DNA from: an uncultured Oscillospiraceae bacterium
GTDB lineage: Bacteria > Bacillota > Clostridia > Oscillospirales > Oscillospiraceae
Assembly: GCA_934670025.1 (NCBI GenBank)
Contig: CAKUOS010000046.1
Coordinates: 1 to 16,874, forward strand
Reading direction: 5' to 3'
DNA: 16,874 nt
Of the stretch, positions 6,182-12,007 are shown in pieces (within the stretch, counting starts at the first letter, position 1; each line of letters begins with the position of its first letter). The notes under the pieces were generated by a model that worked only from the letters and a program-made list of their open reading frames with translations, was not told the DNA's origin and did not search any database. The translations under genes were made by a program, and so were the position numbers.

Positions 6182-7152
6182 AGAAGGCGTTCGCGCTCCC
6201 GGAGGACCGGCTGCTGAAGGCCATCGAAAAGGCGAACCGCGGCCGCGGTTTTTTCCTGCCTTCGGATCATAAGGCATATTACGAAAAAAAGATGATCGGC
6301 GGGTTTCCGTGCCTCGTCGTCCGCGCGGAGGAAAAACCGGCGAAACGCGCCGTGCTGTTCTTCTTCGGCGGCGGTATGGTCATCGGCCCGGACAAGGGCG
6401 ATGCCGCCGTGCTGCGCAGGCTCTGCTTCGGCGCGGGCTGCGACGTCTGGTTCCCCATATATCCGCTCTGCACGGAGTACTGCATCACCGAGAGCTACGA
6501 CATGGCGTTCGAATGCTACCGGCAGATGGTCGCGCTGTACGGCGGCGGGAACGTGAGTACGTGCGGCTTTTCCTCGGGCGGTGCGCTGGCGCTCGGCATC
6601 GCGGCACACAACAGCGCGCTCGGCGCGCCGCTGCCGCAGCCGCGGCACATCATCGCCGTATCGCCCGGCGAGGTACCGTGGAACGACGAGGAGCGCGCGC
6701 GGATGCAGGTGCTCAACCCGCGCGACGTCGCCATTGATTACGCCTTTATGGAAAAAGGCGCAAAGCTGATGCGCCACGGGCGCGCTGGCGTGCCCGATTA
6801 TATGCTCTCGCCCTCGCGCGGCGACTTTTCGGGCGTGGGCGATATCCACTTCTACTACAGCACCGACGAGGTGCTCTACGGCGCGCTGCCGGAGTTTGAG
6901 CGGGCCTGTGCCCGCGCGCACGTGCCCCATACCGTCACCGCGCGGCAGGGGATGGTGCACTGCTACTGTATGCTGCCGTATTACAAAGAGGCGAAGGAGG
7001 ACTTCGCAAAGATCGTGGAAATTCTGAAGAAAGAGGAGACGATACGATACGATGATACTTCGTGTGATGCTGGAGGGGCTCGGCCTCTCCGCGCTGCTTG
7101 CCGCGGCAATGACGTTCTTTATCCGGTAAATACAAAAACGCCCGCACGGTAG
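6130..7152 (+). CDS. Alpha/beta hydrolase of the esterase/lipase (HSL-like) type, with altered C-terminus
   Basis: 340 residues as read. Family marks are VLFFFGGGM (residues 75-83), in the place of the HGGG oxyanion motif but without its His; GFSSG (146-150) with Ser148 as nucleophile; STDEV with Asp246; and MVHCY with His277. Together these form a credible Ser-Asp-His triad. The substrate is probably an ester or acyl compound but is not identifiable. AAGGAGG stands before the ATG. The true domain ends near residue 306 (LKKEETIR). Beyond that the frame runs through a small overlapping ORF and stops inside the terminator. A 5-bp tandem duplication (GATAC GATAC at 7041-7050) explains this: with one copy removed the gene would end in a TGA overlapping the next ATG. 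Confidence 0.75.
   Translation: MGFGASLLRTVYRLSGVKKAFALPEDRLLKAIEKANRGRGFFLPSDHKAYYEKKMIGGFPCLVVRAEEKPAKRAVLFFFGGGMVIGPDKGDAAVLRRLCFGAGCDVWFPIYPLCTEYCITESYDMAFECYRQMVALYGGGNVSTCGFSSGGALALGIAAHNSALGAPLPQPRHIIAVSPGEVPWNDEERARMQVLNPRDVAIDYAFMEKGAKLMRHGRAGVPDYMLSPSRGDFSGVGDIHFYYSTDEVLYGALPEFERACARAHVPHTVTARQGMVHCYCMLPYYKEAKEDFAKIVEILKKEETIRYDDTSCDAGGARPLRAACRGNDVLYPVNTKTPAR
7052..7129 (+). pseudogene. Truncated start of a small membrane protein
   Basis: A 25-codon frame, MILRVMLEGLGLSALLAAAM followed by TFFIR and TAA. It looks like the first membrane segment of a longer protein that elsewhere follows such hydrolase genes, cut off here directly before the terminator. It lies entirely within the extended reading frame of the upstream hydrolase. 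The resemblance is from memory and unconfirmed; it might instead be a genuine micropeptide. Confidence 0.35.
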
Positions 7153-7171
7153 TTGCCGCGCGGGCATTTTT
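7140..7171 (+). terminator. Rho-independent terminator after the hydrolase cluster
   Basis: GCCCGC (7140-7145) pairs with GCGGGC (7160-7165), extended inside by CGG/CCG around a TAGTTG loop, and is followed by ATTTTTAT. It closes the membrane protein/hydrolase operon. Confidence 0.85.
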
Positions 7172-7253
7172 ATCAGGATCAGACAAAACGGAAAATCTGC
7201 GAAAAAATACGACACATGGGACGTGCTTGCCCATTCCGGATGGGAATTCGGTG

Positions 7254-7262
7254 TGCTATACT
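7254..7262 (+). promoter_or_regulatory. Extended -10 promoter of the TIM-barrel gene
   Basis: TGC directly followed by TATACT (7257-7262) forms an extended -10 element. The matching -35 (TTCCGG, 7234-7239) is poor, as is usual for extended -10 promoters. Transcription would begin near 7269. Confidence 0.55.
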
Positions 7263-7268
7263 AGAAAA

Positions 7269-7374
7269 AACAGCCGTTTGGCCGATTCTGGACGGAACCT
7301 GAACGGACAGGCGCGGCCCGGCTGTGGTAAACTGGATATATATCTGTTTGCCGCAGGGCAGGAAAGGAGCGCTT
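7269..7374 (+). promoter_or_regulatory. Structured 5' leader of the TIM-barrel gene
   Basis: The predicted transcript begins almost exactly at ACAGCCG (7270-7276), which is complementary to CGGCTGT (7319-7325). The enclosed segment has further GCCG/CGGC complementarity. This could be a cis-acting RNA. It matches no riboswitch consensus I recognise. Confidence 0.35.
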
Positions 7375-8046
7375 ATGCAGGAAGAGACGTATCAGCTGCC
7401 GCAGATCGACAGCAAGCTGCGCAAGAAGCATATTCTGAGGATGCCGGAGGCGGTATTTCAGGCCAGCGGCATCGTCATCAACGGCCGGCGCATCAAGAGC
7501 TTCGTCTTTACGACGGATCTGGCCATCATCCGCAACTGTGACGCCGACGCGGTCTTCGCGGTCTATCCCTTCACGCCGCAGCAGGCCATCAGCGACGCGA
7601 TCATCAAGGCATCCTATATCCCGGTGTTCTGCGGCGTGGGCGGAGGCACGACGCGCGGGCTGCGTACCGTGTCGATCGCAAAGGATGTGGAGTCGCATGG
7701 GGCAATGGGCGTGGTGCTCAATTCGCCGATCTCCGACCTCGATCTGTTCGCCGTGGCAAAGGCCGTCGATATCCCGGTCATCATTACCGTCTCAAAGGCC
7801 GATACCGACATTGCCGGGCGCATCGAGAGCGGTGCTTCGATTTTAAACGTCGCGTGCGGCTATCAGACGGCCGAGGTCGTGCGTCAGATCCGCGCGCAGT
7901 TCCCGTCCGTGCCGATGATCGCCTCGGGCGGCAAGACGAATGAGTCCATCCGCGAGACGATCCGCGCCGGCGCGAACGCCATCACGTATACGCCGCCGTC
8001 GGCGCAGGAGCTGTTCAAGGAGATGATGGCCTCGTACCGCGAATAA
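7375..8046 (+). CDS. TIM-barrel protein of the clostridial 'hydrolase' family
   Basis: 223 residues of an aldolase-type TIM barrel. Strands with conserved loops are visible: FVFTTDLAIIRNCDADAV, IPVFCGVGGGTT, GAMGVVLNSPIS, IPVIITVSKADTDIAGRI, GASILNVACG, and a C-terminal phosphate-binding pair VPMIASGGKTNESI and AGANAITYTPP. Related proteins are named simply 'hydrolase' in databases; to my knowledge no reaction is established. The fold recalls NanE or nucleotide-biosynthesis barrels that bind a phosphorylated sugar. AAGGAG six bases before ATG 7375 sets the start. It is a single-gene unit with its own promoter and leader, converging on the MATE gene. Confidence 0.75.
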   Translation: MQEETYQLPQIDSKLRKKHILRMPEAVFQASGIVINGRRIKSFVFTTDLAIIRNCDADAVFAVYPFTPQQAISDAIIKASYIPVFCGVGGGTTRGLRTVSIAKDVESHGAMGVVLNSPISDLDLFAVAKAVDIPVIITVSKADTDIAGRIESGASILNVACGYQTAEVVRQIRAQFPSVPMIASGGKTNESIRETIRAGANAITYTPPSAQELFKEMMASYRE

Positions 8047-8082
8047 GCGCGGCGCAGCCCATACGATTCGCGCCGTCCAAAG

Positions 8083-8127
8083 CCTTCCCCTGGGGGAAGG
8101 TGGCACGGCGAAGCCGTGACGGATGAG
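8083..8127. repeat. Double-hairpin intergenic repeat
   Basis: CCTTCCCC/GGGGAAGG (8083-8100) is followed by CACGGC-GAA-GCCGTG (8104-8118) and GACGGATGAGG. This double-stem design is a common dispersed element of gut Clostridia. A different but similar edge copy seems to begin at the right end of the window. Confidence 0.6.
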
Positions 8128-8141
8128 GGCTGTCCAAACCC

Positions 8142-8166
8142 AAAACACAAGCTCAGCTTGCGTTTT
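8142..8166. repeat. Repeat module A, copy 1
   Basis: AAAACACAAGCT continuing into CAGCTTGCGTTTT folds back on itself (AAAAC.CAAGC with GCTTGCGTTTT). A second copy lies at 10171-10195 with one main difference (CTCAGC versus CTGAAC). Confidence 0.7.
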
Positions 8167-8194
8167 GATTTTCTGGCAAATCTTCCGGGAAGGT

Positions 8195-8298
8195 GTAGGG
8201 CCGATGCCCACATCGGCCCGTTGGGAAGTTACGAATCCGCCGAAGATTTCCGTAAAAACGGTGCGTTCTGCCGGGCCGATGTGGGCATCGGCCCCTAC
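8195..8298. repeat. MITE-like element with terminal inverted repeats
   Basis: The left end contains GGGCCGATG-CCCA-CATCGGCCC (8198-8219). The right end contains its exact reverse complement (8273-8294). GTAG and CTAC form the outer borders, giving a 104-bp element of inverted terminal repeats around about 50 bases. The inner part and right end (8221-8298) recur at 10284-10361. No coding capacity. Confidence 0.7.
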
Positions 8299-8306
8299 GC
8301 GGTTTT

Positions 8307-8361
8307 GCGCCCGCAGGCGCACGCTGCAAATTTATTCCGCACCGACACCGCCATCACCAAC
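8307..8361. repeat. Repeat module B/C, copy 1
   Basis: GCGCCCGCAGGCGCACGCTG plus CAAATTT, followed by ACCGACACCGCCATCACCAA. Copies occur at 10205-10260 (same strand) and 15348-15402 (inverted). Confidence 0.65.
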
Positions 8362-8437
8362 ATCGTCGGAATCAGAGCTTACGGAACGAGTCTCCGCAAA
8401 GCGAAGCCTCTTATCCTGACGCCCTGTTCCTCCTCTT

Positions 8438-8463
8438 GCGAAACAGACCTTCGTCTGTTTCGC
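8438..8463. repeat. Perfect 11-bp hairpin
   Basis: GCGAAACAGAC (8438-8448) pairs with GTCTGTTTCGC (8453-8463) around a 4-base loop. No T-run follows on either strand, so it is not an obvious terminator; it looks like another repeat module. Confidence 0.6.
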
Positions 8464-8480
8464 AGAGCGCACGCATCGAC

Positions 8481-8566
8481 GTGATGGCGGTCTCTGAGTA
8501 AAAAAGCGTCCTTTTCTCCCCAATCTTTTCCCACGCACGGGAAAAGATTGGGCCGTCGGAGACACG
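8481..8566. repeat. Repeat module E, copy 1
   Basis: About 86 bases that recur almost identically but inverted at 15182-15266. The core is a 14-bp perfect stem, CCCAATCTTTTCCC (8519-8532) and GGGAAAAGATTGGG (8539-8552), with a 6-base loop. The flanks GTAAAAAAGCGTCCTTTTC and CCGTCGGAGACACG are also shared. Confidence 0.8.
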
Positions 8567-8587
8567 TCAGACGCAGCCCCTATAAGC

Positions 8588-8618
8588 AAAAAAACGCAGA
8601 CGATGTCTGCGTTTTTTT
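8588..8618. terminator. Bidirectional terminator between TIM-barrel and MATE genes
   Basis: CGCAGAC (8595-8601) and GTCTGCG (8605-8611) form a 7-bp stem with loop GAT, flanked by seven A's on the left and seven T's on the right. It therefore ends transcription from either side. It sits directly after the MATE stop codon. Confidence 0.92.
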
Positions 8619-8623
8619 GCATA

Positions 8624-10036
8624 TTACGCCTCTCCGCGGTAGTCACGCAGACCGGCGCGGCCCTCCTCCGTGACGGGCTTGAGCCAGCGCATGGAGCGGA
8701 AATGGACCATGCAGAGGATGCTCTTCGGGATATCCTCGCCGAGATATGCCGTGATGACCACGCCGAGGAACGGCAGATGCAGCACGCGCGAGGCCACGAG
8801 TGCCAGCGGGATCGCCACGACCCAGAGGCTGGCAAGGTCGCAGATCATGCCGGTGAGCGTATCGCCGCCCGAGCGGAACACGCCGACGACCTGTACATAG
8901 GAAATATTGCGGAAGCAGTATTCCAGCGAGCAGAAGATCGTCACGGCGTAGGCTGTGGCGATGGTCGTGGGCGAGAGATTGTCGCCCGTGGCGAACAGCG
9001 ACACCAGCGGCTGTCGCGCGGCGACCATCGTCAGGCCCACAAGCAGGCCCATCAGCGGCACGAGCACGGAAAAGCGCCGCGCGTCGGCCACGCCGCGCGC
9101 GATCTTGCCGCTGCCGATCGATTTGCCGACCATGATGACGCAGGCGTTGCCGAGGCCGACGTAGAACGCGAAGGCAAGCTCGGAGAACGTCTTGAAGATC
9201 GTCATGCCCGCGTAGTATTCATAGCCCATGTTGGCATAGATGCGGTTGAGCGTCAGCATTCCGAGCGCCCACAGGCCCTCGTTCAGCGTGACGGGCAGCG
9301 CGCGGGCGTAGAATTCGCCGAGATCGCGGAGATTGAACGCGAACAGCTCGCGCACCGGGCCCATGAGAATATTTTTCTCGATGGCCGAGAAAATGAGGAT
9401 CAGCACCGGCCCGAGCCACGACGAGATGCAGGTCGCAATGGCTGCGCCCTCAACGCCGAGCCGCGGCAGGCCAAACGCGCCGAAGATCAGGCCGTAGTCC
9501 GCGAAGGCGTTGGCGATGGTCGTCAGGATGGACACGTAGAGCGGCAGGCGCACGCGCTCCGTGCCGCGCAGAACGTTCGACAGCAGGTACGTCAGCGCGA
9601 CGGCGGGATACGAGAAGCAGACGATGCGCAGATAGCGGCAGCCGGCGTCGAGCACGGCGGGGTCCTGATTGAACAGGCCGACGACCCACGCAGGCGCGGC
9701 CAGCGCGACGGCCAGGAAGGTGAGCGAGATGAAAAGCGCGGTCAGCAGGCCGATGCCCATCACGCGGCGGATGCCCCTGAGGTTTTTGATGCCCCAGTAC
9801 TGCGAGATGAACACGCTCATGCCCGAGCACAGGCCGAACGCCAGAAGACCTGCCATCCAGCCCCACTGCGCGGCCATACCAACGGCCGAGAGCGTCACGT
9901 CGCCCAGCTGCGAGACCATCAGCGTGTCGACGAGCTGGAACGAGCTCGTCAGCACGTTTTGCAGTGCAACCGGGATCGCCAGCCGCACCGTTATCTTCCA
10001 GAAAGGCTTGTCGCCCAGATAATCAGTCAGTTTCAT
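8624..10036 (-). CDS. MATE family multidrug/organic cation antiporter
   Basis: 470 residues with about twelve hydrophobic spans, the usual MATE length. Typical elements are MVSQLGDVTLSAVGMAAQ in the first half, GLCSGMSVFISQYWGIKN, the central MTIFKTFSELAFAFYVGLGN, and NACVIMVGKSIGSGKIARG, which is the second-half equivalent. MATE proteins export drugs or metabolites using a Na+ or H+ gradient; the substrate cannot be read from sequence. I start at ATG 10036 (GGAG upstream on the minus strand, product MKLTDYLGDKPFWKITVRLA). The longer frame to 10093 would read through a hairpin and is unlikely. The hairpin at 10064-10091 just upstream may regulate it. Neighbours give no hint of substrate. Confidence 0.9.
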   Translation of the reverse strand: MKLTDYLGDKPFWKITVRLAIPVALQNVLTSSFQLVDTLMVSQLGDVTLSAVGMAAQWGWMAGLLAFGLCSGMSVFISQYWGIKNLRGIRRVMGIGLLTALFISLTFLAVALAAPAWVVGLFNQDPAVLDAGCRYLRIVCFSYPAVALTYLLSNVLRGTERVRLPLYVSILTTIANAFADYGLIFGAFGLPRLGVEGAAIATCISSWLGPVLILIFSAIEKNILMGPVRELFAFNLRDLGEFYARALPVTLNEGLWALGMLTLNRIYANMGYEYYAGMTIFKTFSELAFAFYVGLGNACVIMVGKSIGSGKIARGVADARRFSVLVPLMGLLVGLTMVAARQPLVSLFATGDNLSPTTIATAYAVTIFCSLEYCFRNISYVQVVGVFRSGGDTLTGMICDLASLWVVAIPLALVASRVLHLPFLGVVITAYLGEDIPKSILCMVHFRSMRWLKPVTEEGRAGLRDYRGEA

Positions 10037-10063
10037 AGAAAAAATACTCCAAGGCAAAAATAT

Positions 10064-10091
10064 GGGGATGCCGCCCCAAGGCGGTATCCCC
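10064..10091 (-). terminator. Terminator or attenuator hairpin upstream of the MATE gene
   Basis: On the minus strand GGGGATACCGCC and GGCGGCATCCCC form a long stem with loop TTGG, followed by ATATTTTTG. It lies downstream of pta and 28 bases before the MATE start codon. It could end the pta transcript or act as an attenuator of the transporter gene. Confidence 0.65.
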
Positions 10092-10170
10092 ACGAAGTTT
10101 TTCGATTGGTCGCGTGAGAGACCTTTTCGCCGGAACCGGCCTCGACGGAACGAGCCCGGTCCCTCCTCTC

Positions 10171-10195
10171 AAAACACAAGCTGAACTTGCGTTTT
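10171..10195. repeat. Repeat module A, copy 2
   Basis: AAAACACAAGCTGAACTTGC then GTTTT, matching 8142-8166. Confidence 0.7.
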
Positions 10196-10204
10196 GGATT
10201 TATT

Positions 10205-10260
10205 GCGCCCGCAGGCGCACGCTGCAAATTTCAAAAATCCGATTCAGCCATCACCAACAA
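10205..10260. repeat. Repeat module B/C, copy 2
   Basis: GCGCCCGCAGGCGCACGCTG plus CAAATTT, then a diverged spacer and GCCATCACCAACAA, matching 8307-8361. Confidence 0.65.
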
Positions 10261-10283
10261 TGGCGTGCTCTTTCGGCAGCCCA

Positions 10284-10361
10284 TTGGGAAGTAACGAATT
10301 CGCCATAGATTCCCGTAAAAACAGCGCTTTCTGCCGGGCCGATGTGGGCATCGGCCCCTAC
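10284..10361. repeat. Partial copy of the MITE-like element
   Basis: 78 bases from TTGGGAAGTAACGAATTCGC to the terminal GGGCCGATG-TGGG-CATCGGCCC and CTAC, matching 8221-8298 with scattered substitutions. The left terminal repeat is absent. Its terminal hairpin may also help end the pta transcript. Confidence 0.75.
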
Positions 10362-10392
10362 AATGAAATAGGGAAGCGCGTACGACAATGGC

Positions 10393-11409
10393 TTACGCCA
10401 TGCCGGCCGTGATGATGGCCATCTTATAGACCTCGTCGGCGTTGCAGCCGCGGGACAGGTCGTTGATGGGCGCGTTCAGACCCTGGAGGATGGGGCCGTA
10501 GGCCTCAAAACCGCCGAGGCGCTGCGCGATCTTGTAGCCGATGTTGCCGGCCTCGATGCACGGGAAGATGAACGTGTTGGCGTAGCCCGCGACCTTGCTG
10601 CCGGGGAACTTCAGCTGGCCGACGACCGGGGAAACAGCCGCGTCGAACTGCATTTCGCCGTCGATGGCGAGCTCGGGCGCGAGCTTCTGCGCCTCGATGG
10701 TGGCGTCGTGGCTGAGCTGGACGGTGCCGCCCTTGCCGGAGCCCTTGGTGGAGAAGGAGAGCATGGCGACCTTCGGGTCGATGCCGAAGAATTCAGCCGT
10801 GCGCGCGGACTCGACGGCGACCTCGGCCAGCTTCTGTGCGGCGGAGAACGTCACCTCGCCGGTCGTCTTGTCGACGGTGTCCTGATAATCGATGTTGATG
10901 GCGCAGTCGCCCATGCAGTACTTCTCGTCCTTGCCCTCGGCGTCCTTGCGGAAGAGGATGAAGGAGGAGGAGACGAGGTGCGCGCCCTTTTTCGTCTTGA
11001 CGAGCTGGAGCGCGGGACGGACGGTATCGGCGGTGGAGTAGGTCGCGCCGCCGAGCAGCGCGTCGGCCTTGCCCATCTTGACGAGCATGGTGCCGAAGTA
11101 GTTGCCCTTGGAAAGCGCCTTGCGGCAGTCCTCTTCGGACATCTTGCCCTTGCGCAGCTCAACCATCTTGGCGACCATCTCATCCATGCCGGCATACGTG
11201 GCCGGGTCGATGATCTCGGCCTTGGCGACGTCGAAACCGCCCTTGGCGGCAGCGGCCTTGACCTCGTCGACGTTGCCGATGAGGATGACGTTCATGAGAT
11301 CATCCTTGATCAGGCGGTCGGTGGCTTCCAGAATGCGGGCGTCGGGACCTTCGGTGAAAACAATGGTGCGGCGCGTGGACTTCAGGGCATCGATCAGCTT
11401 TGTAAACAT
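10393..11409 (-). CDS. pta: Phosphate acetyltransferase (phosphotransacetylase)
   Basis: 338 residues, the normal size of the short bacterial Pta (EC 2.3.1.8), which interconverts acetyl-CoA plus phosphate with acetyl phosphate plus CoA in the cytoplasm. With acetate kinase it yields ATP during fermentation to acetate. Family hallmarks are TIVFTEGPDARILEATDRL near the N-terminus, KADALLGGATYSTADTVRPA, FSTKGSGKGG, the catalytic region GEMQFDAAVSP, FPCIEAGNIGYKIAQRLGG, and GLNAPINDLSRGC. GGAGG precedes ATG 11409 on the minus strand, and a promoter lies at 11458-11486. An acetate kinase gene is not adjacent. Phosphate butyryltransferase is the main alternative, but the NDLSRGC C-terminus and length favour Pta. 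Confidence 0.95.
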   Translation of the reverse strand: MFTKLIDALKSTRRTIVFTEGPDARILEATDRLIKDDLMNVILIGNVDEVKAAAAKGGFDVAKAEIIDPATYAGMDEMVAKMVELRKGKMSEEDCRKALSKGNYFGTMLVKMGKADALLGGATYSTADTVRPALQLVKTKKGAHLVSSSFILFRKDAEGKDEKYCMGDCAINIDYQDTVDKTTGEVTFSAAQKLAEVAVESARTAEFFGIDPKVAMLSFSTKGSGKGGTVQLSHDATIEAQKLAPELAIDGEMQFDAAVSPVVGQLKFPGSKVAGYANTFIFPCIEAGNIGYKIAQRLGGFEAYGPILQGLNAPINDLSRGCNADEVYKMAIITAGMA

Positions 11410-11457
11410 GATATGTATACCTCCATATTGCGGGCGACCCGCATATTTCTGACATCC

Positions 11458-11486
11458 AGTATACACCGAATGCATACGCAAAACAA
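11458..11486 (-). promoter_or_regulatory. Promoter of pta
   Basis: On the minus strand TTGTTT (11481-11486) and TATACT (11458-11463) are 17 bases apart. A small GCGGG/CCCGC hairpin (11430-11442) lies in the leader before the ribosome binding site. Confidence 0.7.
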
Positions 11487-11537
11487 CACCTGCGGCAAAA
11501 AAACTTGTGTTTTCTGCGGAAAAGGAAGCGGACGGGA

Positions 11538-11885
11538 TCACAGGATCCCGTCGAAAGTCTCTGTGAAGAGCGCGGCGGCGTCTTCACGCAGGCGCGCGCA
11601 GTAGCGGTCGTAGGCGTCAAGCAGTTTTTCGCCCTCCGGCGTCAGTCGGGCACCTCCTCCGTGTTTTCCGCCGGTCGTGGAATCGAGCAGCTTGAAGCCC
11701 AGCGACAGCTGGGCGTTTTTCAGGATGGTCCAGGCCTTGGAATACGCCATGCCGATGGACATGGCCGCCGCACGCAGCGAATGCAGCTCGCGCACCTTGC
11801 GCAGCAGGATCGCCACGCCGGGGCCGAAGCATTTTTCCTCCGCGAAGATGCGGATGGTCAGGACCGGTCTAAATGCAGTCGTCAT
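11538..11885 (-). CDS. ModE-type winged helix-turn-helix regulator, DNA-binding domain only
   Basis: 115 residues matching the N-terminal DNA-binding domain of ModE, the molybdate-responsive repressor: a winged HTH with ELHSLRAAAMSIGMAYSKAW, the wing-associated TTGGKHGGGARLTPEG, and a following helix LLDAYDRYCARL that could dimerise. The molybdate-binding (TOBE/MOP) domains are missing, as in many short clostridial members, so direct metal sensing is not expected here. It is transcribed divergently from yqeC-yqeB-selD, which points to control of the selenium/molybdenum hydroxylase genes. The start at ATG 11885 has no ribosome binding site and lies at the predicted transcription start. An upstream ATG at 11924 would overlap the promoter and is rejected. 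Confidence 0.85.
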   Translation of the reverse strand: MTTAFRPVLTIRIFAEEKCFGPGVAILLRKVRELHSLRAAAMSIGMAYSKAWTILKNAQLSLGFKLLDSTTGGKHGGGARLTPEGEKLLDAYDRYCARLREDAAALFTETFDGIL

Positions 11886-11891
11886 ACCCGT

Positions 11892-11921
11892 AGTGTACCA
11901 CGCCGAATTCGCCATTGTCAA
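11892..11921 (-). promoter_or_regulatory. Promoter of the ModE-type gene, implying a leaderless mRNA
   Basis: On the minus strand TTGACA (11916-11921) and TACACT (11892-11897) are 18 bases apart. Only six bases separate the -10 box from the ATG at 11885, so transcription would start at or next to the start codon. A CGAATTCG palindrome (11904-11911) lies within the spacer. Confidence 0.7.
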
Positions 11922-11948
11922 CATTTGCCCGCAGGCCCGGCGTGATTC

Positions 11949-11977
11949 TTGACGAAGAAGACCGGAAATGCTACACT
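11949..11977 (+). promoter_or_regulatory. Promoter of the yqeC-yqeB-selD operon
   Basis: TTGACG (11949-11954) and TACACT (11972-11977) are 17 bases apart, giving a leader of about 25 nt with GGAGGAGGGAAG before ATG 12008. The two divergent -35 boxes are only 27 bases apart, so one bound regulator could affect both directions. Confidence 0.75.
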
Positions 11978-12007
11978 TGCATCAGAAAAACCGGAGGAGG
12001 GAAGCTC

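Larger units (their letters stand above)
8047..8587. other. Gene-free intergenic region made of dispersed repeats
   Basis: About 540 bases between the convergent TIM-barrel and MATE genes. Nearly all of it consists of palindromic modules that recur elsewhere in the window, listed separately. Open frames across it have no ribosome binding site and are repeat-derived. Confidence 0.8.
10037..10392. other. Gene-free repeat-rich gap between MATE and pta
   Basis: About 355 bases holding the upstream hairpin of the MATE gene and copies of modules A, B/C and D in a different arrangement from 8047-8587. I see no clear promoter for the MATE gene. Confidence 0.75.

Noticed and set aside
6070..7215. A 381-codon minus-strand frame opposite the second hydrolase
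   Set aside because: It runs through the terminator hairpin and mirrors a gene with a full Ser-Asp-His set.
8116..8484. Open frames through the repeat region
   Set aside because: They are made entirely of repeat modules, lack ribosome binding sites, and their other copies do not preserve the frame.
8047..8587. CRISPR array
   Set aside because: Repeats are of different types, palindromic, irregularly spaced and scattered over the window; there are no regular direct repeats with unique spacers and no cas genes.
8603..10117. A 504-codon open frame opposite the MATE gene
   Set aside because: It is the antisense of the MATE gene: its composition is strongly His/Arg/Glu-rich, it has no ribosome binding site, and the minus-strand product is a textbook transporter.
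11904..11911. A classical ModE operator in the divergent promoter region
   Set aside because: Only an 8-bp CGAATTCG palindrome is present; the known ModE site (TATAT-rich arms with CG ends) is not seen.
11538..11924. Start of the ModE-type regulator at the ATG at 11924
   Set aside because: It would place the start codon upstream of a good TTGACA/TACACT promoter and add 13 residues that precede the natural domain boundary.
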